Assembly: GCF_009763255.1 (NCBI RefSeq)
Contig: NZ_WSJB01000022.1
Location: forward strand, 372,001-436,000
Source: Bordetella sp. 02P26C-1
Lineage (GTDB): Bacteria; Pseudomonadota; Gammaproteobacteria; Burkholderiales; Burkholderiaceae_B
Direction of reading: 5' to 3'
Length of the DNA: 64,000 nt
Part shown: positions 25,478-34,173 of the stretch, one piece after another
How positions within the stretch are numbered: position 1 is the stretch's first letter
Layout: each line of letters begins with the position of its first letter
Position numbers and translations under genes: made by a program
Notes under the pieces: generated by a model
The model's database searches: none
What the model was told of the DNA's origin: nothing
The model's input: the letters and a program-made list of their open reading frames with translations, nothing else

Positions 25478-26608
25478 ATGCTGATTTCCCAGTATGACGA
25501 TACATACGCGAGTTTTCGCGAACAGGTACGCCGTTTCGCAAAGGAGAAAGTCGCCCCCTTCGCCGCCAAGGTGGACGACGAAGCCCGCCCTCCCCTTGAG
25601 GCATATCAGGCCAGCCTTGATCTGGGCTTGCCCGGCCTGCCCTTTAGCGAGGCGTTTGGCGGACAAGAAGGCGACGTCTTTACCCAGATCATCACGGTAG
25701 AAGAGCTCGCCCGGGTGTGCGCATCGACCGCCACTACCATTTCGACCTGCTGGATCATGATGCTCGTGCAACGGTTCGGCACCGACGCGCAAAAAGAGAT
25801 GATCATCCCTCCCGTGGTTCGCGGTGAACACCGTTCAGCCTGGGGATTGACGGAACCTAAAGGCGGCTCTGATCTGATGGGCGTGGTGACGAGCGCGAAG
25901 CGCACCGAGACCGGATGGTTGCTTAACGGTACCAAGCGCTTCATCACCAACGGGGGCTGGGCGGACTGGTACTTGATCTTCGCGCGAACAGAGGCCGATA
26001 AATTTGGCATCTTCCTGGTCAGCAAAGACGACGCTGGCGTGTCATTTGGCGCGCCGGAACGCAAGATGGGCCTGCGCGGCAGCCCTACTTCCGATGTCAT
26101 CCTCGAGAACTGCGAAATCCCTTTGGACCGTGTCATCGGCGATCCGGCAAAAGGCGGCGATTACATTCGCGCAGGCCTGCTGGCATCGCGGCTGAAATAC
26201 GCAGCGCATGGCTTGGGCATCGCACAAGGCGCGCTGGACGAAGCGATCGCTTATACCCAACAGCGCGAGCAGTTCGGCCGTCCCATCGCGGATTTTCAGA
26301 TGATCAAGGGCATGGTCGCTGACATGGCGATGAAGGTCGAGGCTGGCCGAACGATGCTGATGCATGCCGCCACGCTGGTCGTCAACCAACTGCCCGACGC
26401 CAAGAAATATGCCTCTATGGCCAAGGTGCTTTGCACGGATGCGGCGATGTCCGTGGCGACAGATGCGGTGCAACTACACGGCGGCTATGGGTTCCTGAAG
26501 GACTACCCCGTCGAGCGCATGCTGCGCGATGCCAAGGTGACGCAGATCTGGGAAGGCACCAACCAGATTCAGCGCCTGATGATCGCTAAAGATGTCTACA
26601 AGCGCTAA
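25478..26608 (+). CDS. Acyl-CoA dehydrogenase
   Basis: 376 residues, a standard length. It contains WGLTEPKGGSDLMG (FAD and substrate binding), RKMGLRGSPTSDV, QREQFGRPIADFQ and the C-terminal IWEGTNQIQRLMI, in which Glu359 would be the catalytic base. It introduces a double bond alpha-beta to an acyl-CoA and passes electrons to ETF. Flanked by CaiB-family genes, it may act on a branched or dicarboxylic thioester. GGAG lies before the ATG. Confidence 0.92.
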   Translation: MLISQYDDTYASFREQVRRFAKEKVAPFAAKVDDEARPPLEAYQASLDLGLPGLPFSEAFGGQEGDVFTQIITVEELARVCASTATTISTCWIMMLVQRFGTDAQKEMIIPPVVRGEHRSAWGLTEPKGGSDLMGVVTSAKRTETGWLLNGTKRFITNGGWADWYLIFARTEADKFGIFLVSKDDAGVSFGAPERKMGLRGSPTSDVILENCEIPLDRVIGDPAKGGDYIRAGLLASRLKYAAHGLGIAQGALDEAIAYTQQREQFGRPIADFQMIKGMVADMAMKVEAGRTMLMHAATLVVNQLPDAKKYASMAKVLCTDAAMSVATDAVQLHGGYGFLKDYPVERMLRDAKVTQIWEGTNQIQRLMIAKDVYKR

Positions 26609-26618
26609 GGAGAAGACC

Positions 26619-27758
26619 ATGTCCTCGGTATTAGAAGGCGTGAAAGTTCTCGAGTTATGCGAGGTCTTTCAGGGGCCGCTGGCCGGTCAGATCCTTGGCG
26701 ACTTTGGCGCCGATGTGCTGAAGATCGAACGCCCGGGGCGTGGCGATTCGCTACGCCACAGCGATACGGTCGCCAACGCTCACGGCAAGATGGGCAGCTA
26801 CTTCGGCGCCGTGAATCGCAATAAGCGATCGATCTGTCTGGACCTGAAAAGCCCGGACGACCAGGAACACTTCCGGCGCCTGTTGCAAGAGGCAGACGTG
26901 CTGATGCACAACTACCGGCCCGGCGTACTCGAGCGGATGGGCTTTAGCTATGCGGAAGTGCAGAAGATCAATCCGCGCATCATCTATGCCGGGGCCAGCG
27001 GATTCGGCGAGAGCGGCCCGCTATCGGGCATGGCGGGACAAGACTTTCTGATTCAATCCATCAGCGGCATCGCGTGGAAGACCACCGCGGCGGCTAACGC
27101 ACCCACGTTCATCAACGTTCCTATCGCGGACTACACCTCGGGCTTGTTGTTGGCCCAAGGCATTCTGCTCGCCATCCTTGAACGCCAGCGCTCGGGCCTA
27201 GGCCAGCAGGTGAACGTCTCGCTTTTCAATGCGCTGATCGCCATGCAAAGCCTGGAGGCCGCTACCGCTTTGAATTACGACTACGAGACACGCTGGTTCG
27301 AGCGCGCCTTGAATTTCACCGCGCAAGCCAGCGATGGCTGGTTGACCGTCATCGGATTTTTTCGGGATAACCCACTGCAGCTTATCTGCAAGGGACTGGG
27401 TATCGAGGATTTATCGACCACGCCTGGATGGACAGACAAACACGGCCAGGCGGCTAACAAAGAGGCCATTGCAGAAGTCCTGCGCCCGCATTTTCTCCCG
27501 CTTACAGTCGCGCAGAGCGTAGAACAACTTCAAGGCGCCGGTGTCCTCGCCGCACCTATTCTGGATTTCAATCAGGTGCTGGCACATCCCCAAGTCGCCG
27601 CGAATGAATTGATCGCCACCGTCCCCGTGTCCGGCCAGGAGGACATGCGCTTTATTGGTAGCCCCGTCAAACTATCTCGCACCCCCGCAACGGTCAGACG
27701 TGGTCCCCCGGCGCTAAATGCTCACCGCACGGAGATCATAGAAAAAAGCGGGGATTGA
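26619..27758 (+). CDS. CaiB/BaiF CoA-transferase, second
   Basis: ATG 26619 has AAGGAG before it and lies 10 bp after the dehydrogenase stop (379 residues). VLEGVKVLELCEVFQGPLAG and GDFGADVLKIERPGRGD are typical; MAGQDFLIQSISG carries the catalytic Asp142. This copy looks more like a formyl-CoA-transferase-type member than the first. Two different CoA-transferases in one operon suggest activation of one acid and recycling of CoA to another. Confidence 0.88.
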   Translation: MSSVLEGVKVLELCEVFQGPLAGQILGDFGADVLKIERPGRGDSLRHSDTVANAHGKMGSYFGAVNRNKRSICLDLKSPDDQEHFRRLLQEADVLMHNYRPGVLERMGFSYAEVQKINPRIIYAGASGFGESGPLSGMAGQDFLIQSISGIAWKTTAAANAPTFINVPIADYTSGLLLAQGILLAILERQRSGLGQQVNVSLFNALIAMQSLEAATALNYDYETRWFERALNFTAQASDGWLTVIGFFRDNPLQLICKGLGIEDLSTTPGWTDKHGQAANKEAIAEVLRPHFLPLTVAQSVEQLQGAGVLAAPILDFNQVLAHPQVAANELIATVPVSGQEDMRFIGSPVKLSRTPATVRRGPPALNAHRTEIIEKSGD

Positions 27759-27830
27759 GGGCACGCGCGCATTCCCGGGGCGGCGACAGGCCCGTACACT
27801 ATCGCTTCCCCAAAGCTTTCATACGAATAA

Positions 27831-29513
27831 ATGATGGTGGATAGAGACAATCAAGCCGGCTGCGCGCCCTTTTCCGACCCTGCCATGGACCAATGGACCG
27901 TGCCCGCGATCCTGGCCCAGGCCGTAGCCCAATTCGCATCGCGGCCCTTTCTGGAACTCGCCGGCGACGTGTGCGAAACCTATGCCGAGATGGGCCAGCG
28001 TGTGGCGGACCTGGCCGGCCGCCTGTTTGGATTGGGCGTACGACCCGGCGATCGCGTGCTAAGCATGCTGCCCAATTCATTACACGCGGTCCACGCCTGG
28101 TTAGCGACCAATCGGCTCAACGCGGTCGATGTCGGGATCAACACGGGATATAAGGGCAAAAGCCTCGAGCACGCGGCGAATCTGAGCGAGGCCAGGATAC
28201 TGCTTACCACGGCCCCGTATCTGGAGGTGATTCTGCAGTCAAGCGAACAGCTCACGCATTTGCGCACCATCGTGCTGCTCGACGACAGTGTGGCGAGCCG
28301 ATCGCTGGACACAGGTAAGCTGGAGGTACTGCGATGTGCCGATGTGACATCCGGATCATGCGACGACTCTATCGCAGCCGCTCCCTCCGACATTGGCTCG
28401 ATCATCTACACCTCCGGGACCAGCGGCCCGGCTAAGGGTGTGATGATTCCCCATGCGCAGATTGCGCTGCTGGCGACAAGCGCCGCGCGGAAGATGGACC
28501 TCACGCAGGATGATGTCTTCTTTTCTTTCTACCCGATGTACCACATGGCCGGCAAATTCATGTCGGTACTTGCCACCATGGTGGCTGGCGGCAAGGTGGT
28601 GCTCGATAGCGGTTTCGATCCCTCGCAATGGCTCACTCGTATTCGCGATTATGGCGCCACGGTGACGGCCGCCCATGGGCCCATGCTTGAAATGGTCTAT
28701 GCGCAGCCGCCGGGCCCGGGCGATCGGCAGCACCAGCTGCGGCTCATCCGAACCGCACCCTTTCCAAAGCGCATAGCGGCTCAATTCGAGGCCCGCTTTG
28801 GAGTACGCGGAATGGAGGTCTGGGGCCTGACGGAGATCGGCATCCCCTGCTGGACAGATTATCGTGAACCCCTGCGCGTGGGTTCATGCGGCAAAGTCGA
28901 TACGGAACATTTTGAGTTCGCCGTGCTCGACCCGCGTGACCAGGCTTTGCCCGCCGGCCAGATAGGCGAATTCGCGATACGTCCGCGCCAGCCTTGGATC
29001 GTCATGCAGGGCTATCTCGGTATGCCGGATAAAACGGTCGCGGCATGGCGCAATCTTTGGTTCCACACCGGCGATTGTGGCTATGTTGATGAGGACGGCT
29101 ATGTGTACTTCGTGGACCGCGCCAAAGAGCGTATCCGCCGGCGTGCCGAAAACATCTCGGCAGGTGATATCGAGGCTGCGGCGCTGCTGCACCCGGATAT
29201 CAAAGAAGCGGCCGCCGTTGGCGTGGAGTCGGGCTATGAAGGCGATGATGATATATTGCTCTGCGTTGTCCCTCGGGCTGGCGCCGCGCTGAACCACATC
29301 GAGCTCCTGCGCTTTTTGATGCGTGAGCTGCCCCATTTCATGATGCCGCGCTATCTGTGTCAGCTCCCGGCCATGCCGCGCACTGTCACGGGAAAACTAC
29401 AGCGTGCCCTCGTCAAGGAACAGGCTTGCCGCACCGAACTATGGGATCGTAAACGTGCCGGCGTTGCGCTGCGCGATCTCGCGGTATCCCCCCCGGCTAC
29501 AGAGGTGGGATGA
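27831..29513 (+). CDS. AMP-forming acyl-CoA ligase
   Basis: 560 residues. P-loop IIYTSGTSGPAKGVM (191-205), VWGLTE, the hinge region YFVDRAKERIRRRAENIS and a C-terminal TVTGKLQRA with catalytic Lys522. It activates a carboxylic acid with ATP and CoA. DRAKERIRRRAENISAGDIE resembles crotonobetaine/carnitine-CoA-ligase-like members. The 72-bp gap before it may hold its own promoter. The substrate is unknown; it may be the entry acid captured by the Bug proteins. Confidence 0.9.
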   Translation: MMVDRDNQAGCAPFSDPAMDQWTVPAILAQAVAQFASRPFLELAGDVCETYAEMGQRVADLAGRLFGLGVRPGDRVLSMLPNSLHAVHAWLATNRLNAVDVGINTGYKGKSLEHAANLSEARILLTTAPYLEVILQSSEQLTHLRTIVLLDDSVASRSLDTGKLEVLRCADVTSGSCDDSIAAAPSDIGSIIYTSGTSGPAKGVMIPHAQIALLATSAARKMDLTQDDVFFSFYPMYHMAGKFMSVLATMVAGGKVVLDSGFDPSQWLTRIRDYGATVTAAHGPMLEMVYAQPPGPGDRQHQLRLIRTAPFPKRIAAQFEARFGVRGMEVWGLTEIGIPCWTDYREPLRVGSCGKVDTEHFEFAVLDPRDQALPAGQIGEFAIRPRQPWIVMQGYLGMPDKTVAAWRNLWFHTGDCGYVDEDGYVYFVDRAKERIRRRAENISAGDIEAAALLHPDIKEAAAVGVESGYEGDDDILLCVVPRAGAALNHIELLRFLMRELPHFMMPRYLCQLPAMPRTVTGKLQRALVKEQACRTELWDRKRAGVALRDLAVSPPATEVG

Positions 29514-29551
29514 GGGCGCGTCGCCCAGGTATTTTTTCAACTGGTTGAGCA

Positions 29552-30166
29552 ATGGCAAAGAAAAAGCAAGACAAAGAAGCAAGCGTAGAGAAAATTGAAC
29601 GTGCGGCCTTGATGTTGTTCGCGCGCTATGGCTATACGGAAACCAGCCTCGAGCAGGTGGCCGACGAGGCCGGATTCACCAAGGGCGCGGTCTACTACTA
29701 CTTCAAAACAAAAGAAGCCTTGCTGGTGTACTTGTTGGATCGCATCCGCGAACGCTCCATTTTGCGCACGCAAGATTATCTGCGTGCGCACACCGGCACT
29801 GCGGTAGACAAGCTGGTGGCGTTCGTACAGCAGCAGGCGATCTGGGCGGCCAAGAATCCCGACGACCTCGTCATACTGATCCTCACCAGTCTGCAGTTCC
29901 GCGAAACCGACACGCCGGCCAGGCAATCGGTTCGCGCGTACTACGGTGTCATGACAGAGGTATTGACTGAAATCTTCAGCGAAGGCGTGAAGAAAGGCGA
30001 GCTCTCTCGCACGCTGGATATTGAGACCACGGTCCTGGCCAACATCGCCCGGCATGACGGTAACATGCTGCTCTGGTATCGCAGCGGCCGAGACCCCGAG
30101 GTCGGCCGTAAGCTCACCCAGTCATCATGCAACGCAGTGCGGCGCTTTGGCGTGGAACTCGCCTGA
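29552..30166 (+). CDS. TetR-family regulator
   Basis: 204 residues. Helix-turn-helix ALMLFARYGYTETSLEQVAD then FTKGAVYYYFKTKEALL, a classical TetR form. The variable C-terminal domain would bind a ligand, plausibly an acyl-CoA, given the upstream genes. It is 38 bp after the ligase on the same strand, so probably part of the operon, and convergent with the autotransporter gene (49 bp between stops). Confidence 0.9.
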   Translation: MAKKKQDKEASVEKIERAALMLFARYGYTETSLEQVADEAGFTKGAVYYYFKTKEALLVYLLDRIRERSILRTQDYLRAHTGTAVDKLVAFVQQQAIWAAKNPDDLVILILTSLQFRETDTPARQSVRAYYGVMTEVLTEIFSEGVKKGELSRTLDIETTVLANIARHDGNMLLWYRSGRDPEVGRKLTQSSCNAVRRFGVELA

Positions 30167-30215
30167 CCGATCAAACTGACGGGCGAATCAGAGAAACCGA
30201 GCTTCCGCAGATTCC

Positions 30216-33200
30216 TCAATAGCGATACGTCAGTGATACGTTGCCGCCCGTCTCGCGATAACGGTCATTGCCTCGGCTATGAAACAAGCCCGCGTTTAAG
30301 GACACGTTGCGGTTAACCTCGCCTTGCACGCCTAGCTTCAGCTGACCGACCTTGCGACCGCTATTCGTATTCACTTTGGCCTCGTCCGTTTTCACGCCGT
30401 AGCCCTTGCTCGTGTGTAACCAGCTGGCTTCGATATGCGGCGTAACCATGGTCGTCAGACCCGTGCGGATTTGCGCCGCAGCGCGCACGGCGACCGTCGT
30501 TTGCACGCGTGAGCTGTTTTCGAATTTGACGTTGGTTCCATCAGCTTGATGCAGGTTCTTTGAACGCACGTTCTGATAAATGGCTTGCGTGCGCGGCTGG
30601 ATCAAGTACTTCACATTGGCCCGCTCCGCCAATTTGACGTTGTAGCCCACCTCCACCGACCCCGTGACGCCTTGCGCGTCGTACTTTTGCGCGGGCGCGT
30701 TCGCGCCTTTCGCACGGTTGTCGAAGCGGTTCCACATCAGCCAGCTGTCTGCGTAGATGCCTTGGCCAGCGCCCGTGTTCTGCTGAAAGGTGCCATACAG
30801 GCCAAAGCCATGACCGTCCACCTTGCCCGAGGCCGAGCTGTTCAGACGATTCGAACGTGTTTCACCGGCATAGTGGCCATACCCGCCCATCACTCCGGCG
30901 GTGAACTGATTGCCGGTGTGGTTGGATTGTTTGAGCATGTCAACGCCCATCATGACCGTGTTCTGATCGCCCGTGGTTTTCAGCTGGCCGGTGCTGTCTT
31001 GCGACTGACTGCGCGAACCGCTATAGCGAACCCAGGCATTGCCGCGCTGGGAACCAGCGGCGTTGGGATTGTAGCTACCCAGGCGATCGCTCAAGCTCAT
31101 CTGGAACATCGTATTCGCTGCGCGGGCATTGCCGTTGTAGGCACCAGCCTCGGGGCGTATAGCCATATCCTGTGCGCTCGGTGGTGGGGGCATGGTTACG
31201 ACTGGCGGTGCGACCTGTTCTAAAGGGGTCTCGGCCTCATCGGATTGCTCCGTGTCGACGTCCGCTTCAATGTCATCCTCCGCAGCATCGTCCTCCGCAG
31301 CATCGTTTTCCGTAGCATCGTCCTCCTGCTCCTCTTCTTCTGCCACGTCCATGACGAAGATTTCCGACTTACCAGCGGACTCTGGGATTTCAGAAGACGA
31401 TGGATCCATCCCGGGTTCCGGCGCAGGCGCCGATACCGCTGGGAGAGCGGGCTTCGATTCCGCGTCCAACGACAACACCGGGGCCCGCGCAAGTTCCTGT
31501 TGTGGATCAGTCCCGTCGGCGGCGTTCGCGACGACGAGCGCTCGGCTATTAGCGCCAGGCTCGCCGGCGGAGGTGCCGGTAGGCGCCGCCTGTTGAGCAG
31601 GAGCAGGTAGAGCCAACTGCCCGCTCACGGGGACGACCGGGTCGGACGGCTGCTCGACGGGCGTCCACGGCACGAGCTGGTTGCCTGATGATTCATCAGC
31701 AACGACGGACTGGACCGATGGTTGCCATACGACAAGAGCCCGGTCATTCATGCCGGGGTCAGCGCTTGGCTGACTTGGCGCATCGGGTAGAGCCAAACGC
31801 TTGGAAACCACCGGGTCGGCGGGCTGCGAACCTGTCGAATTCCAAACAACCAATTGATTATCCGTGGTGCTTACCAGCTCAGGTCGGGTCCTCGGCGCAA
31901 CGGCCTGCTGTGCGATAGAGGCTCTATCGGAAGCCATATCCAACATTCCGTTCGAGCCCCCCTGCGAGCCCCCGCCATCCCAATATTCAAGCGCCGAATC
32001 CCATAAATTTGAGACCGCCCCCTGGACATCATCGGATTTCATAACAGTGCGGTACGTCTTCGCAGCCACTGTGGCGGCCGATTTCGCATCGGCCAGCTGA
32101 TGCACAGCCTCCCTGACCATCCGACCCGTGGGGTGGTTCAAGCGTTGGAGATTCCTCAATGCACTGTTCAATTCCGACGGACCAAGCCCCTCAATCTTGG
32201 ATTTCATTTCCCCAACTAAATCTTGCAGCTCGGCTGGATGTAGATTTTTCGGTACGGGCATACCGACCGCTGCTCCGATAGTGGGCCTTAACTTCGGGTT
32301 ATCGACATCGGTTAATAGCTTCGCCTGAGCAGCCGCTGCGGCCTGCTGGGCGGCTGCCAAGTCACCCTGAGCATCGCGTGTAACACGCAGATTGTTCAAG
32401 TCATTCAGAAAAAGGGTAACCGTCGCGACGCTCTGCCCGTGCGTTAAACCGGTGGTAAACGCCGCCGGCATGTACTGGCTTACTGTCTCCGTGAGCTTTT
32501 CGGGCAGCGCGGCGATTTGATCGGTAATGTAGACGCCTTGCTCAAAACGGCGTGCCGCGGCAGTGGCAGTGATCGCGGCAAGGGCAGTGACGCCAGCGGC
32601 CACAGGAGCCGCTTCCGCGACCGCACCGATAAGGTTATCGAGTTTGTCTTTACCCCACGCCACGGCGCCCCCCGTCACGACACCTAGACCATATGGAAGC
32701 GCTTCAGTGGCAACGCTGGACCAGCTACCGGTGGCCACATCAGCAGATTCCTCTTTTATAGTGGCTAATGGCGCGGGATTCTGATTCACCCAAGGTGTGA
32801 CCTGTTGCCCAACCGAGCTCTTGGCCGGCGCGTTAGCAGTAGCGGCGTACCCAATCGAGGCGTTCTCGAATGCAATATCCCCAACCCCATTCGGCTCGGC
32901 CTGCGGCTCCCCGCCCTCCCAATATTCCGACGCCGTGTCCCACAGGCGCGAGACCGCCTCCTGGACCTCATCGGATTTCATGACAGCGCGGTAGCCCTTC
33001 GCAGCCGTCGCGGTGGCGGATTTCGCATCGACCACCTGTCGCACAGTCTCTCTGACTATCCAACCACAGGTGTGGTGCATGCGCTGCAGTTGCGCCAACG
33101 CCTTGTTCAATTGCGAGGCATCGAGCCCCTCGATCTTAGACTTCAACTCGGCGACGTGCTTTTGCAGCTCGGCATGGTCTAAATTTTTTGGTAATTGCAT

Positions 33201-33929
33201 ACCGAAAGCGGCTGCGATTGTGCCCCTCAGATTGGCGTTATCGACGTCTTTCAAGAGCTTCGCCTGGGCTGCGGCAGCAGCCTGCTGTGCCGCTATCACG
33301 TCAGCCTGAGCATGGTGAGCGAGACGCAAATTATTTAAGTCGTTCAGAAAAAGACCGACGGTCCCGGCGTTATATCCGTGCGTGACGCCCGTATTAAAAG
33401 CCGTCGGCATGTACTGACTTACGGTCTCGGTGACCGTTTCGGGCAGAGCGGCGATCTGATCGGTGATGTAGACACCCTGCTCAAACTGGCGGGCGGCGGC
33501 AGTAGCGGCGATTGCGACCAGCGCGGAGACGCCGGCGGTCACTGGATCGGCTTGCACGGCTGTGCTGATCAGGCTACCGAGTTTGTCCTTGCCCCACGCC
33601 ACGGCGCCCCCTGTCACTACACCCAGGCCATATGGAATAGCGTCCGCGGCGACAGTGGACCAAGCAGACGAGGACATCTTGGCCGCTTGATTGACGGTGT
33701 TGGCGAGAGAGGAATAAGAGAACCAGCCATCAGTAGTCGTCTGTTCCTGGAGCGCCGCAGGGCGCAGCGCGAGCGTCTTATTCTGCGCATAGGCGGACGC
33801 TGAACACGGAATAGCCAACGCCAGTATTGCCGCGCGAAAAGTCTTGTATGGGAACCGGGCGGGAAATGTGAATGAACGGCGCGGAGAGGCCTGGCCGGCA
33901 GATTTCGCCGTAACAGTCGTCGTGGTCAT
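30216..33929 (-). CDS. Autotransporter with duplicated helical passenger (1237 aa)
   Basis: A long signal peptide (cleavage after SASAYA, residue 48) is followed by a passenger that is not a beta-helix. Residues 90-340 and 403-653 are two copies of one unit (each opening AWST/SWSS, then PYGLGVVTGGAVAWGKDKL and FEQGVYITDQIAALPE, ending LWD..EYW.GG). The unit has Gly/Ala-rich hydrophobic stretches, then charged helices. Residues 680-855 are a Pro-rich linker with repeated ALVVW/QLVPW motifs, and 860-905 are very acidic. About 925-1237 form a standard autotransporter barrel ending NVSLTYRY. Adhesin or toxin-like delivery is possible; the unit is unnamed. Confidence 0.9.
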   Translation of the reverse strand: MTTTTVTAKSAGQASPRRSFTFPARFPYKTFRAAILALAIPCSASAYAQNKTLALRPAALQEQTTTDGWFSYSSLANTVNQAAKMSSSAWSTVAADAIPYGLGVVTGGAVAWGKDKLGSLISTAVQADPVTAGVSALVAIAATAAARQFEQGVYITDQIAALPETVTETVSQYMPTAFNTGVTHGYNAGTVGLFLNDLNNLRLAHHAQADVIAAQQAAAAAQAKLLKDVDNANLRGTIAAAFGMQLPKNLDHAELQKHVAELKSKIEGLDASQLNKALAQLQRMHHTCGWIVRETVRQVVDAKSATATAAKGYRAVMKSDEVQEAVSRLWDTASEYWEGGEPQAEPNGVGDIAFENASIGYAATANAPAKSSVGQQVTPWVNQNPAPLATIKEESADVATGSWSSVATEALPYGLGVVTGGAVAWGKDKLDNLIGAVAEAAPVAAGVTALAAITATAAARRFEQGVYITDQIAALPEKLTETVSQYMPAAFTTGLTHGQSVATVTLFLNDLNNLRVTRDAQGDLAAAQQAAAAAQAKLLTDVDNPKLRPTIGAAVGMPVPKNLHPAELQDLVGEMKSKIEGLGPSELNSALRNLQRLNHPTGRMVREAVHQLADAKSAATVAAKTYRTVMKSDDVQGAVSNLWDSALEYWDGGGSQGGSNGMLDMASDRASIAQQAVAPRTRPELVSTTDNQLVVWNSTGSQPADPVVSKRLALPDAPSQPSADPGMNDRALVVWQPSVQSVVADESSGNQLVPWTPVEQPSDPVVPVSGQLALPAPAQQAAPTGTSAGEPGANSRALVVANAADGTDPQQELARAPVLSLDAESKPALPAVSAPAPEPGMDPSSSEIPESAGKSEIFVMDVAEEEEQEDDATENDAAEDDAAEDDIEADVDTEQSDEAETPLEQVAPPVVTMPPPPSAQDMAIRPEAGAYNGNARAANTMFQMSLSDRLGSYNPNAAGSQRGNAWVRYSGSRSQSQDSTGQLKTTGDQNTVMMGVDMLKQSNHTGNQFTAGVMGGYGHYAGETRSNRLNSSASGKVDGHGFGLYGTFQQNTGAGQGIYADSWLMWNRFDNRAKGANAPAQKYDAQGVTGSVEVGYNVKLAERANVKYLIQPRTQAIYQNVRSKNLHQADGTNVKFENSSRVQTTVAVRAAAQIRTGLTTMVTPHIEASWLHTSKGYGVKTDEAKVNTNSGRKVGQLKLGVQGEVNRNVSLNAGLFHSRGNDRYRETGGNVSLTYRY
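31971..33662 (-). repeat. Tandem duplication inside the autotransporter gene
   Basis: The copy at 32910-33662 encodes residues 90-340 and that at 31971-32723 encodes 403-653, offset 313 residues. The protein copies are very similar but diverged, so the duplication is not new. Confidence 0.85.
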
Positions 33930-33977
33930 GCTGTCGCATTCCTATGAAGGTCTAGAACGCGGGCATGATGAATTAAT

Positions 33978-34061
33978 AAATTTCAGATTGAAGTTATAGA
34001 ACTCATTTGTCGCAAATATCGGACTAAAGGAAATTTTAGATTTCACTTCAATCTAGAATTT
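33978..34061. promoter_or_regulatory. Three AAATTNNAGATT motifs upstream of the autotransporter
   Basis: Copies lie at 33978 (+), 34031 (+) and 34061 to 34050 (-). The first and third extend to a 17-base match (15 identical) in inverted order, and 34031-34041/34051-34061 form an 11-bp hairpin with one mismatch. They sit 49-132 bp before the start codon, in AT-rich DNA, as expected for a regulator site. Confidence 0.5.
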
Positions 34062-34065
34062 CCAT

Positions 34066-34098
34066 GAAAAAAGGAGCCGACAAGCGGCTCCCTTTTTG
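34066..34098 (-). terminator. Terminator of the ggt-ABC operon
   Basis: GGAGCCG (34073-34079) and CGGCTCC (34085-34091) form a 7-bp stem with T runs on both strands, so it may work both ways. It lies 76 bases after the ATPase stop. Confidence 0.75.
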
Positions 34099-34173
34099 TG
34101 ACTTCCCACTACGGACCAGTGACCTCGTGGCGTTGAGCCACGTAACTCAGGCCGAGTTAGAGCCAGCTGACTG

